DNA of 64,000 nucleotides from Daphnia pulex. Taxonomy: Eukaryota; Arthropoda; Branchiopoda; Diplostraca; Daphniidae. The notes beneath the pieces are model-generated. The model was not told where the DNA came from, ran no database searches, and saw only the letters and a program-made list of their open reading frames with translations. Position 1 is the stretch's first letter. Every line of letters starts with the position of its first letter. The position numbers and the translations under genes were made by a program. Positions 34,223 to 46,138 of this stretch are shown here, one piece after another. The stretch is from contig NC_060024.1 of NCBI RefSeq assembly GCF_021134715.1, positions 3,100,001 to 3,164,000 on the forward strand. Reading direction: 5' to 3'.

Positions 34223-34665
34223 TTACAAAGCTATTAAGGTAATAATTATCTTTGAGATCGACAGAATCAGCGGACGAAGAAGAACACACCGCAATGGTCG
34301 GCTCATGGACAGCCACTTGGCTGTCTGATTCCGGGCGTGATTGAGGGCGTGAGTCAAAAGGCCCATCGTGACGTTCCGTTTGAACTCGAGAAGCGTCATA
34401 GGAACTTCGAAATACGCCATATATTTATCCTCGACCTAAGTCAAGAAAAAAAACGGAAATTATTGTGTGTATCAAGAACTGATTTCCGCCATCTGCAAAC
34501 TCACCATATCGTTGAAGTATATCCAGCGGACCAGACAAGTCTCCAAGAGAGTATAAGAGACGATGCCACAATTTTTTGGCTTTACCGTCTCTCTCGTAGT
34601 AGGAACGCAGCTGGTTCACCATGTCTACACCACCTCCGGACAGAGTCTGTTTAGGGTGAACGGCA
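34223..34665 (-). pseudogene. piggyBac transposase fragment
   Basis: GGGVDMVNQLRSYYERDGK and LWHRLLYSL, then in another frame TLLEFKRNVTMGLLTHALN. These are the late catalytic-domain motifs of piggyBac (DDE_Tnp_1_7) and closely match the copy at 62379-64000. Frames are shifted between pieces, and both ends are lost. It directly adjoins the cut end of the Helitron helicase, so one of the two broke the other. Confidence 0.8.
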
Positions 34666-34718
34666 GATCTGAATCTGTTGGGGACATGTTCATTCTTGGA
34701 ATGAACACACTTAGTCCT

Positions 34719-37700
34719 TTATTTTTTCCAGAAGAAATTACTGCAACGATAACGTTTTGACGGATGTTGAAGCTGTTTGATAACTAATCTTGTTCCGTTG
34801 CATAGTCCTCGTCTTGAGTCTATATTCTTCAGAAACATTATTATGGCACCAACTTTGAGCTCTAACGTATGAGGTGGAATTCCAGAAATTTTCAGCGTGT
34901 TGAGGAACTCTGTTGGAAAATTAGCAACTTCTTCTTCATCGCCTGTGATTGTGTCTATGCTCTTATAAACAAACTCCTCACCAGGCATGTTTTTGATTAT
35001 TGCATTGTTTATCTTCAAACATTCATCATTCTTGGGACATAAAATCGCACGGGAATTAACTTCTTCAGAGAAATCTTGATCTAATAGATGCTTCGGATCC
35101 CCGAACACGTGATGAATTAAAGCACTGATTCTTGGATCTTGGTCATCTCCGGTGAAAGACTCAGCATTTTCTTCGGTAATCAGGAAGTAAGGAGGGATTT
35201 CAACGACATTTGAACTCAAATTTCCTGTTGTTGGTAACGTCCCATTTCCCAGTTCAATCAGCCAATTTGCGTACTCTTGGCTTCCCGCCGTGGTGCGCAT
35301 GTTTTCTGTTAATCGAATGTGACGAAAGGTGGACCAACTCTCGCAGTTTTTAATGGTAGCTTCGACTACCTTAACTCGATTTCCATGTTTGACTACTGGC
35401 AAACATTGTCTAAAGTCTTCCCCGAGAAGAAGGACTTTATTTCCAAAAGGCTTGTTATTCTTAGTCATTTTTTCAGTGACGTGCTTAATCGCATTGAGAG
35501 CGTGGTTGGTCATCACAGTAGCTTCGTCCTCGATTATGAGTGCGGCATCCCTTATCAATTTCGCCAAGAAGTGGTGTTCTTCTATTTTTGATCTTGTTGT
35601 TTCTGTGATGGGAGGATAAATTTTAAATTGAGAGTGATATGTGGCTCCATCGATTAACAATGTTGAAGCGATTCCAGTTGGAGCGACAGCAATAACCTTT
35701 TTTCCTTCACCCTGTAGAACGTTGATTAGAGTATAGTAGAGAAAGGTTTTCCCCGTTCCACCAGGACCATCTAAGAAGAATTGACGTGATTTTTCTTTTG
35801 TCTTTGAACATTCTCATCATTTTCTTCAATTTCAGCGGAAATAAGTCTATCAATCAGTCGGAAATCAGGTATGGGTAGTTCAAAATCTTCATATTTTTCT
35901 CCATTCTGCACTTTCTTATCTTGAATCCATTTTAACGCTAGATTTTTGGCCACTTCTTCTCCATGCCCGTTTCTTGTATAGTTAACAGTGAGATGTTGGA
36001 GGTTGTTTTTAAAAAGAAGTTGCGCGTTCGTCGGACGACAGTGGCAACATATGTCGACGAAAAGTTGTCTTAACTGAATTGGCATTTCAAAGGCAGCTGC
36101 TTCTTCCATAACTTTTTCCCAAGCACTGTCATCAGCGAGAAGATTTCTTGCTATGGCCGCTTCCTTGAATGTGGGATACAAAATGTTGTCGACTGTTCGA
36201 AGATATTCAAAACTTGTTACTCCTTTTACCTCGAGCAAAAGCAAGCGAAGACTGTGTCTTTCTACTTGTTTAACCCCAACAGAAAAAATTCTGCCGATAA
36301 CATTTATTCTCTTCTTTCTTGGCTTCCATCTACGTTGGTTTTTATCGAAGCAGAAATGATTCGGAATTTCGCGATAGTAGTACTGTCTTGCCGATTCGTG
36401 ATCCTGGTTTAATTTAAACCAAGCTGTCAAAGTAGTTATTTTTGTAGCTGCATTTAACATTGATCGATCTTCAAATCCTGGTTGGAAGTAAACAGGTTGT
36501 TCTTGAGGAAGATGAACAGCCAATCGACTTACGGCGTGAGATCGGAAACAAAGTGGGTACTTCAAAATTCGCCAACATGCTTCTGGAGCACTCACGTATC
36601 TTGCTTCCAAAAACTGCTTGGTTTCATCCCACACTATTTCCTGTTGACCTTGTTGATTTTCAGCTCTGCTAATTTGAACATTTGCGCAATCATGTCCTTT
36701 GTATATATATTTAAATATATACTTGACGCTTGTAACAGAGGCGCAAAACTCTAAATTGATGTGAGAATTGTATTTCAGAGAGAGATAAGCATTAAAAGGA
36801 ACAACCCAGCTGTTATCAACTCGACGAAAGTTGGGCTTGTCGTTTAGAGGATACGAAATACCGGTGTCTCGTCTTCTGTAGGTTGGATATCCATTGGAAT
36901 TAATGACTGTAGATGGTGAAAAAGATTTTGGAAACGATTTCGTGCATTTACTACCGTCCATGCAGGGTGAGTTTGGATTAATGGTACCGCACGGACCATG
37001 AATCATGTTGCTCATGATTATTTTGTGAAGTTCTGGGTGTGTTTCTGGATCCGGAATTTCAGCTGAAATTGTCTTGTCGATTTCAAATTCAGTTGTAGGA
37101 ACGTCATGTTGATCAATCCATATCAACATATGGCAATGGGGTAGGCCTCGCTTTTGAAATTCAATTACGTGAATTCTTGCAACAACAACCCCTAAAATTT
37201 GTTTTTCTTGAATATCTTTGATGAGTTCTTTTAATTTCAGTTGATAGACTCTTGCGACAACGTCAGGTCTGTTGGCTACTACTTGATAGCTCTCGATTCT
37301 CTCCGTAATCTCTTGCCATTTTGGATTACAGGTAAATGTGAGGAAATAAGTCGGCTTTCCAAATCTACTGCAAATAGCCATTGCATCTTGGTATCCTTGT
37401 TTCATCGCTCTTGGACTACCTATGAAAGACGAAGGTAAAATCACAGGTGTCCCTATAGTAATGTTGCTCAGTCTATTGTCTACAGTAATGCGATCCTGTT
37501 CGCCTCAACTTTCACGTACGCATCAACAAGATATTGTTGAAACAGCGGACCTTCGTATAAAACCGCATTAAAAAAATCCCTTTACGTATCGAAAGTTGAC
37601 TACTATAAAACTCGCACTGAGTTATTCTGGAACGCGGTCCTCTTCGGTTGACGTCATAGATTGGTACTGGAACATCAGGATCAAAGTCGACTTCTGTTTC

Positions 37701-38890
37701 AAAATCTGGTTCCGGTACAATTTCAGATCGAATCTGGACTTCTTCATCATTTAAGTCTGCGATTCTAGATTCTCCATCCAATAATTCTTGCTCTTCATTA
37801 TGATCATGGGAAACATTATCTTGGTCTTCGTTTAGATATCTTCGTTTTAAATTTTGATCCCATCCACTGTCACCATTCGGAAAAAGCAATGGGTACGTCA
37901 TGGGATCGCACATGGGTTTTTGAGTATCAATCCTAATGAAAACTTTTCCTCTCCGTGGAATCAATAGATGCCCTCGGATATCCCTGTTTTCAGGAGGTGC
38001 ACCACCAATGCTTTTTAACATAACCGCAATTTCTTCTCCTGCGGGGCTATTGTATCTTCTTTCATCCTGTGTTCTTCGATCGTTATGAATAACCATCGAA
38101 ACCACTAACGGAGCCCTACCTTCAACTGCTGCTTGACGGTCCTCTTCCATAGCCACTTGACGCATGTTTTTGTACATGACAGCATATGGATTAACACGAC
38201 GAATGAGAGCATCTAGCTGTTCCATGAGAGCGCTATCACAGCTTCTGTTTGCTGGATTATTTAATCGTTGTTTGTTCGCTTGATTAGAATCCAGGAAGTA
38301 AAGTTGCGCGTACTTGAGAGCGGGAGGAACGGATATTTCTTCATCATAGTATTGAACGGCAGTTGTATTGTGGTACAGTTGCCCATGAATCTTGAAACAA
38401 TATGGTCTTCTTCCACGTAGAACATCAATGGATGCTCCAAGTGATGCAAATGCGAGAGCATTGTTGTTCTGTCGGGCATCTTTGATGAAATTCGCAGATT
38501 GAGGATGGCAGTGGGTAAATAACAGTTGCAGCAATTCTGGGCATTCCTGAGGAGGAGGGAGAATCACCTTTCCTTTGGAACAACAAAGATTAAATTTCTT
38601 GCCACTTCCCAATTCGCCTTTGAAATGAATTGCTCCGCAGAATTCACAAATCACATCCATTTTCCCACATGAATAAATCTTAATTTTGCTTTCATCTATG
38701 ATTGGCTTCTGAGCTAATTGATGAGTCTTCATCACCTTTGTTAGCCGATTTTGCTCAAAAAATTTTTGTCGGTGGCGTTACTCTTCTTCTGTTTCTACTG
38801 GAACAATATCTGCATGATCTTGAGCATACTTTGCTCGTCGTAAATCTTCAGTTTCTTGTTCAAATTGCGTCCAATCAACGCTTTCCAATC
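34719..38890 (-). pseudogene. Helitron Rep-helicase, frameshifted and truncated
   Basis: Three frames in order: 38890-37512 (N-terminal; CEFCGAIHF zinc motif, with an upstream piece joined through one TAA near 38780), 37510-35771 (Rep; HVIEFQKRGLPHCHMLIW with the H-x-H pair, KYIFKYIYKG with the Tyr pair), and about 35800-34719 (PIF1-type helicase; Walker A GPGGTGKT, motif II EDEA, GEDFRQ). The Rep nickase and helicase together drive rolling-circle transposition. Frameshifts fall near 37560, 37510 and 35790. The helicase stops after GLCNGTRLVIKQL and lacks its last motifs, replaced by piggyBac sequence. It is dead as an enzyme. Confidence 0.9.
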
Positions 38891-39036
38891 TGTAGCTTAA
38901 TCATCTGCCCGTATTAGATTTTATCGTGGGAAGTCTGCCCAGTGACTAACTTACTTGAAGATTTCGTCATCACTACGATGCTATAGACATCTGGTGGTGA
39001 TGCTGGTTGTTGCGTCAAGGTTGGGACACCAATGAT

Positions 39037-39417
39037 TGCGTCATCACGGCGATGCTATTGAGTATGGACATCTGGTGGTGATTAATTTTGACCTAAATTG
39101 AAAAAGTTGTAGTCGCCACCGCCATATGTCACTATTCGTTAAACAATTATTTTAACAGTTTTTCATTAATTACGGGAGAACTAATTAAGTAAATGAAATT
39201 ATTGCGAGCCCGAAGGGCGAAGCTAATAATCGCATACGCAGAAAAAAAAACCCATGTCACTTTGTATGTAAGTATGTAAGTATGTATGTTTGTATGTAAC
39301 GCTCAATAGCTCGGGTGTTTCACGACAGATTTCGGACTTTTTGGTCTTAAAAATTAGACAAAAAATATGCGATGCGACCAGAACAAAAATAATTTCATTT
39401 ACTTAATTTTTTTTAAA
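39037..39417. repeat. Helentron-like repeat pieces, head-on
   Basis: A plus-oriented piece (39037-39200, GACATCTGGTGGTGATTAAT onward) meets a minus-oriented 3' end (39201-39417, starting with the GCCCGAAGGGC hairpin and an (ATGT)n tract). Confidence 0.65.
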
Positions 39418-40071
39418 TAGAAAAGCAAGCTTATCAGCTCGCCGCGAAGGGATAGTCGTAAGCCAGTTGAAAACTGTCTTAATTAACAAATTCAGGGCCT
39501 ATTGTTTAGTCGGACTTATTCACAATTCAAACTTTTCTTAACAGACTTTTTGGTCTTAAAACGGGATTTTTCTGTCACAGTTCAATATCCTTGCAAGTTA
39601 TTTACGTTTGGTTTGATCAACTCATATTTTCCAATTTTTTCACATAAAGTTCAATAATTGAATTTAAAAATAACCATCTTTTAGTCAAATAACTACAAAA
39701 CATGAATGCAAATCTGGTTGTTGCGACAAGGTTGGGTCATCAATTATTGCGTCATCACGGCGATGCTATGGACATCTGGTGGTGATTTATTTTGACCTAA
39801 AGTGAAAAAGTTGTAGTCGCAACCGCCAGATGTCACTAGTCGTTAAGCAAGTATTTTAGCAGTTTTTCATTAATTACAGGAGAACTAATTAAGTAAATGA
39901 AATTATTTTTGTTCTGTTCGCACCGCACATTTTTTGTCTAATTTTTAAGACCAAAAAGTCCGAAATTTGTCGTGAAACACCCGAGCTATGGAGCGTTACA
40001 TACAGACAGACAAACAGACAGACAAAGTGACATGGTTTTTATTTTTCTGCGTATGCGATTATTAGCTTCGC
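39418..40071 (+). mobile_element. Non-autonomous Helentron-like element, near-complete
   Basis: From GAAAAGCAAGCTTATCAGCT to GCGATTATTAGCTTCGC. A (CAGA)n tract at about 40003-40024 replaces the (ATAC)n of other copies. The terminal hairpin is missing. It lies next to the Helitron gene, whose 5' side carries the same GCGTCATCACGGCGATGCTA motif. Confidence 0.7.
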
Positions 40072-40106
40072 TTAAAGATAGAAAAGCAAGCTTATCAGCT
40101 CGCCAC

Positions 40107-41164
40107 CAGTGTATTGGATTTGGTACTTATTTAAACTTAAAATCAAATCCGTGAAAAAAGAATCCCGTCAAATCAGTTCAAATCAAATCACGTTCAAAAT
40201 CTGAATTTTCAAATCAAATCATTGAAAAAATCGTTAAAATCCAAATCCATTAAATATTTTTAAAATCCAAATCAAATCCAAATCAAATCAAAATCAAAAT
40301 TTATTTGTCTTTTTTCTCCTTAGCACAGACGGTTTCAAGGAGATGAGCATTTCTTTTAATGAATACAAGCATATCAAATAATTTTGGTTTGATCTTATTT
40401 CTTATTGCCGACAAAATGTCAACTGCTGTGCTGAACGCACGCTCAATGTTTGCTGATGAAACTGGAATACCCATTATATCCCGTGCAATTGGGGCTAAAG
40501 CATGGAATCTATGTTGATTAACTTTCCAATAATCACAAGGACTGAAATCTAAATCAAATTGACCCTTTTCGTTTACAATGGGGGGCTCTTTAAAATAAAC
40601 ATCAAATTCTTCCAGTACTTTGGCAAGTTACAGAGAGTATATTCAGAAGCAGATATCCTGTGATTGTAGAGAATTGGCTCGATAACACTTGAGACTTCAC
40701 TTCATCAATAAACTTAGTTCTACAACTGTGAAAGTAGGCCTAAATGAAAATGAATCAAACAATTACACATACATCAATATAAACCAATCGAAAGTAACTA
40801 GTTACAGATAGGATATTCACTATTCAGAAGCAAAATGGCGTCTTAAACCTTTAAAGTAAAGAATCATGAGCATGATCCCCACATGGTACGTGGATTACTA
40901 CTAGATAGGCCTAAAACCTCAGAAAATAAGAAAAAGCTCAAAAAGGCTAAAAGAGTGCGTCTCAGGTCTCAGCTTACTAGCGACATCTGCGAGGGAAATT
41001 TTCATAAAAGGATTTGGATTTGATTTGGATTTTGGACAATATTTCAAATCAAAACCAAATCCAAATCCATGCATGAAAAATCTTTTTAAATCAAAATCAA
41101 AATCCGGAAGATTTTGATTTGATTTGGATTTGATTTGATTTGCGGGCCAAAATCCAATACACTG
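40107..41164 (-). mobile_element. hAT element, internally deleted
   Basis: Terminal repeats CAGTGTATTGGATTT and AAATCCAATACACTG are flanked by CTCGCCAC and CTAGCCAC, an 8-bp duplication with one change. Both subterminal regions are packed with AAATC repeats, likely transposase-binding sites. It was inserted into a Helentron-like copy, whose halves resume cleanly on each side. Confidence 0.9.
40310..40625 (-). pseudogene. hAT transposase C-terminal dimerisation domain remnant
   Basis: The minus-strand frame reads DYWKVNQHRFHALAPIARDI, then PVSSANIERAFSTAVDILSA and LFDMLVFIKRN. This is the hAT C-terminal dimerisation signature (SSA..ER.FS, then L..LVFI..N). The catalytic DDE part and zinc finger are missing, so this is a deletion derivative. 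Confidence 0.85.
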
Positions 41165-41172
41165 CTAGCCAC

Positions 41173-42335
41173 GAAGAGATAGTCGTAAGCCAGTTAAAAA
41201 CTGTCTTCAATGACAAATTCAGGGCCTATTGTTAAGTCAGACTTATTCACAATTAACCCTTTTCTTTACAGACTTTTTGGTCTTAAAACGGGATATTTCT
41301 GACACAGTTCAATATCCTTGCAAGTTATTTATGTTTGGTTTGATCAACTCATATTTTCCAATTTTTACACATAAAGTTCAATAATTGAATTTAAAAATAA
41401 CCATCTTTTAGTCAAATAACTACAAAACATAAATGCAAATCTGGTTGTTGCGTCAAGGTTGGGTCATCAATTATTGCGTCATCACGGCGATTAAAAATAA
41501 ACATCTTTTAGTCAAATAACTGCAAAACATAAATGCAAATCTGGTTTTTGCGTCATGGTTGGGACATCAAAGATTGCGTCATCACGGCCATGCTATGGAC
41601 ATCTGGTGTTGATTAGAATTAGACAAAAAATATGCGATGCAACCAGAACAAAAAAGAATCCATTTGCTTAATTAGTTATCCCGTAATTAATGAAAAACTG
41701 TAAAAATAATTGATTAACAACTAGTGACATCTGGCGGTTGCGACTACAACTTTTTCAATTTAGGTCAAAATTAATCAACACCAGATGTCCATAGCATCGC
41801 CGTGATGACGCAATCATTGGTGTCCCAACCATGACGCAACAACCAGATTTGCATTTATGTTTTGTAGTTATTTGACTAAAAGATGGTTATTTTTAAATTC
41901 AATGAATGAACTTTATGTGTAAAAATAGGAACATATGAGTTGAGCAAACTAAACGTAAATAACTTGCAAGGATGTTGTGGAAGTGCAAGGAAACTGTGAC
42001 AGAAAAATCCCGTTTTAAGACCAAAAAGTCTGTGAAGAAAAGTGTGAATTGTGAATAAATCCGACTTAACAATAGGCCCTGAATTTGTCATTTAAGACAG
42101 TTTTCAACTGGCTTACGACTATCCCTTCGCGGGAATTTTTAATTTTTGTTCTGGTCGCATCGCATATTTTTTGTCTAATTTTTAAGACCAAAAAGTCCGA
42201 AATCTGTCGTGAAACACCCGAGCTATTGAGCGTTACATACATACATACATACTTACATATATACATACAAAGTGACATGGGTTTTTTTTCTGCGTATGCG
42301 ATTATTAGCTTCGCTCTTCGGGCTCGCAATAATAG
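41173..42335. repeat. Rearranged Helentron-like copies in both orientations
   Basis: 41173-41632 continues the copy split by the hAT element and has an internal duplication (TAACCATCTTTTAGTCAAAT twice). 41633-42135 is an inverted copy. 42137-42335 is a plus-oriented 3' end with an (ATAC)n tract and hairpin-like end. Confidence 0.7.
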
Positions 42336-42339
42336 TTGA

Positions 42340-43700
42340 CTTCGTTTTTTATCCTTTTAAATACTTTGGTATTAATTAAATTTTTTCTGGTGCCACCGCC
42401 TAATAAGTAGCTAAATTTTATATTTCCACCTTGCATTTCAAGCCATGGTGTCTTGTTTTTTCTACTTTTTTTTACTTGATTCGCTTTCTTTCGGGGCTTT
42501 GTACAAAGGCCCACCTTGTTGCCCAACGTTACAATTGGTGGTCTCCACTTTCCCCGGTTCCAACGATTGAGCTGTCCCGCGTTATTTTGTACTGGGGGCC
42601 TTTATTTTTCTTTCGGACTATTCTGCGTTTCCGGTCAATAACGCGCGAAACGTTCCGGTTTTCTCCATTTGAATTTTGTTGGACCTTTTTTGACGGAATC
42701 CGCACATTTCAGTTTTATGCCTTGCCGGGCATTGGAATTAGATACGAATATTAGAGTTCGTGGACACAGCATCACAGCATCCTTCATCTCGTTTCTTTAG
42801 CATTTTCTCTTTCTTTTGTTGTAGAAGGTCGAGGCTAAGTAATTTTTGGAACCTTTCTGTGGCTGATTTTCATCCATCCGCTTCCTTTTTTAATTTTGTT
42901 TGACAAAGATTGGGAATTGGAGTTGATAGAGATAGTATTATTAAATTATACATTTATTTTCTCTATTTTTGCTTCGATTAATATAGCTACAGAGTTTTCC
43001 GTAGCCTTTACTTCATCTAAAACTTTAAATTTCTTGAAACTCATACGTTCGCGGAAATTTGATTTTCAACCTCCTAAAAATCAGTCCATCCATTATTATG
43101 AGTTCTTTCATCTCAAGATCCACGGATTTCCCTGCTTTTGTTGGATAGGCAAAAACAAATAAAGTTTCTGTATTCGACATCATAGTTTCTGATCCAGGGT
43201 TACGAATACAGTTATTGTATTCTGTCAAATAAATTTTTAGGCTGTCTCCTCCGTGAAAACGCTCATGAAAACATTGTGTTATCTTAGTAAAAGTTTTTGT
43301 TTCCTTTGGAAAGCATAATTGGAAAGTCGAAATCCAGTCTTCGGTAGACCCGAAAAGTTTTGAAAACATCAGTTTGGTTTTTCAACCTTCTTCAAACTCA
43401 GAAGTTTCAATAACCCTTTCTAAATATTGAATCCAATCTTCAAATTTGTTGACCCAATCCGTCAAAGGGGGGTACTTGGGCCAACAGCGATACAGCCTTT
43501 TTCTTATTCTGTAATAATTATTGACTGTTGGAATAAATCTGGTTTGATTTCATTGTTAAATCTTTAGCCAAAAATGTTTCTTCTGGTTCGACTACGCTGT
43601 CGCAAAGGGCTTCGCATAGTGGTTCAGATTCAAATATGGTGCCATGTGCCTCTTCTTCTTTAGTGGCTCGAAGGTTTTTTTTTATAAAGATACATCTTGT
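42340..43700 (-). pseudogene. Gag-like retroelement remnant
   Basis: A minus frame runs from about 43510 to 43025, with one stop near 43388: YPPLTDWVNKFEDWIQYLER, then LFGSTEDWISTFQLCFPKE and CFHERFHGGDSLKIYLTEYN. The layout (Trp-rich helix, then F.......F..GDSL..YL..Y) is that of LTR-retrotransposon capsid proteins. Further pieces (43700-43518, acidic; 42526-42340, basic) are in other frames. No protease, reverse transcriptase or LTR was found. Confidence 0.45.
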
Positions 43701-44208
43701 CAAAATGACTGATTGGATGTCGATGGCCTTTTCTTTGCGAATAATGTTTCCCCTTCTTTTATTTTTTAGGGGAATGCTTTTGTTTCAACAAATTCCATTG
43801 TTCTAAAAGGGTTCGCCTTACTCAGACGGCCGTGGGGTTATTGGCCTCAATTTAGTCTTAGTCTCTACTTTCCTTCTTTGTTCCACTCTTTTCGTGGGAT
43901 CTGTTATCTTTACTGTTACTTCTTCTTCGTCGGATTATCTTTAAGTCGTAGTCTCCACTTTCTCTTTTTGCTCCACTCATCTTTTATTCGATTCGTTATT
44001 TTTCCGCTACTTCCTTGTCGTTGGATTTGCTGACTGACGATTTTGTGCTGCCAAATTCTTTTAAATGCAAAGATTCAGCCCTTACCGACTGACAAAATTC
44101 ACACAGTATTCCTGGTATGGTCACTAGATCTTCGAAAGTCGCTTTGAAATTACTTAAGAAACGGTTTTTTCAGTATAGTTCACACAGCAGCGTGTTACGT
44201 ATTACGAA
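43701..44208. other. Unassigned stretch
   Basis: Tandem-like TCTCCACTTTC/CTTCTTCGTCGGAT words (43840-44030). No gene seen. Confidence 0.3.
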
Positions 44209-44874
44209 GGGGAGAACGGGGCAATTGAGGTAGTGGGTAACTTGGCACCCACCGTTTTTCGTCCTCTTGCGACCGAGGGATTTATTTTCAAAAATTTCCA
44301 GTTATATTCGTTAATTATGTGTATCTTAAAAAAAATTACTGAAATAGTCCAAGTAGTTTGGGAACAAGAAATAAAATAGTTTTTCTACCCTTAATTCGTG
44401 TCGTCCATTTCGTTTTCTTTTTTCTTTTGTTGAATTCCCTAGTTAACTTAAAATTTATAAAAAAATAAGTTTCTGAAAGGAAATTCTTTCTTCTTTCAGA
44501 AACCAATTTTTATTTATTTTTATTCGCAAAATTATTGCTTGAAAACGCAATAATAGCAAAGAAACCTTTTATCGGGGCAACTTCTGTGGCTGGGTTAGAG
44601 ATGGGAGGGAAAATTTAGTTGATGACGCCATCGCCAGGTGTTCTTTTAGCCCGTTAGAATAACATGGGCCGTCCTACCCTCGACTCGACCCACCCTTCTT
44701 CATTTTCAAAGCGCTTTTGGTTTTAAACAAAGCAAATTGTCGTAAACTAAAAATACGCTTTTGGTAACTGATTTTTCCTCTTTTTTTAAACCTAGCGGGG
44801 ATAAAAAATATTAAGAAATAAAGAAGAGGGGCTCAAAAACTAAAAAATGCGCCAACTAGTACTACTCTCCCCTA
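44209..44874 (+). mobile_element. MITE family C, copy 2
   Basis: From GGGGAGAACGGGGCAATTGA to GTACTACTCTCCCCTA, 666 bp. It aligns with 11170-11837 throughout. No coding frame. Confidence 0.8.
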
Positions 44875-45302
44875 TAACGTATTTGCGGTTTAAGTAACCT
44901 TAACATGGAAGGCTTTCCGTGCAAAGTGGTTTCTGAAACAGCTACAAATTACGTTATACAAAATACGAAAAACGCTTAAAAGGCTGGCGTGTGAACGTAG
45001 CTTTACTCATTCGGTACCCATCACACAAGGGTTCTGGGACCTAAATACATGAACGTCGATGGATGCGATTTTTACATTCAATATTTACATGAGACCGCAC
45101 CTGACGTGATGGTTACACATTTGCAAATATATAAGAAATAAAGACACCAGAGTTCAGATACCAGAGTCAGAATAACACAGGGATCCTTGATTGCTTTCAA
45201 GGATATGACGTTAAACATACGATGATGTGATTAATCACATCTTTCCAAATTGGAAAACTAACCAGCGTCATTAGATCGGATTAGATTATCTGCGATAGTG
45301 CG

Positions 45303-45635
45303 CTATATAAATTGATACATACATACATACATACATAAATCGCTGCCACCAATGTAAGAGGTTACTCTGCGTGGGAGCATAACACAGCTAGCATAAGAAT
45401 TAAAAGAATGAAAAAAAACGAATACTTTATTTACCACATTTTCTAATGCACTAAAAACTGAAGATTGAAGATTGGCATGGCGATTTATTGTACGGATGAC
45501 TTCTTGGTAAGTTTGTCCTGTGGTAGAATTCGGGAAGGGTAAAATCGGGTACTTCAGAGGAAGATTACAGTAACGAATAATTTGACCAAACTGACAGAAC
45601 TGCTTGAACTCAACTTGAAACTGCCAACTGTTCAA
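45303..45635 (-). other. Open frame of unknown standing
   Basis: The frame contains FKQFCQFGQIIRYCNLPLKY and TGQTYQEVIRTINRHANLQS with a plausible donor (GTGGTAAAT) near 45432. Its 3' end runs into an (ATAC)n microsatellite (45319-45339). It might be an orphan exon; I do not recognise it. Confidence 0.25.
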
Positions 45636-46138
45636 TTGTACTTTCTTCTAACTTACTAGTTATATTTATTCCATTTTGAAATGTAAGGGGATGGCTTGCA
45701 CTTTGGTAGCTGCAGCTCTTGGCCTTGGCTTTGTCGCAAAAAGAAATTTTAAAAATGCATAAGGTTTAAACATTTCTGGAAAGTATGGGTCTAGTTTGTG
45801 CCAGTTATTCTAGGCCTTGACTCTTTTAAAAGCGAGGGAGACTTTAGAAAGTCAAGTGTCCCATTACATGCTATCTGAGTCTAGCTGAATCCTTCAACTT
45901 GATCTCGGTCGTCGGAACGAACCCTACCGACTTTCCTGGGTACAACCTAAGGCAGTAGGGTTCGCCCCGCCGACCCTAGGCACGGTAGCGCTCGTGGTGG
46001 CGAAGGGCTACAATACACTGTCAGTGTGAAAACAAATAGGCTAATGTAAACACAACCTACGTTAATCAGTGAATGTTGTGTTATTCTCTTCTCTAGTTGT
46101 AGTTTTAGATTAGAATCTTTTAGATTTTCATTATCACA

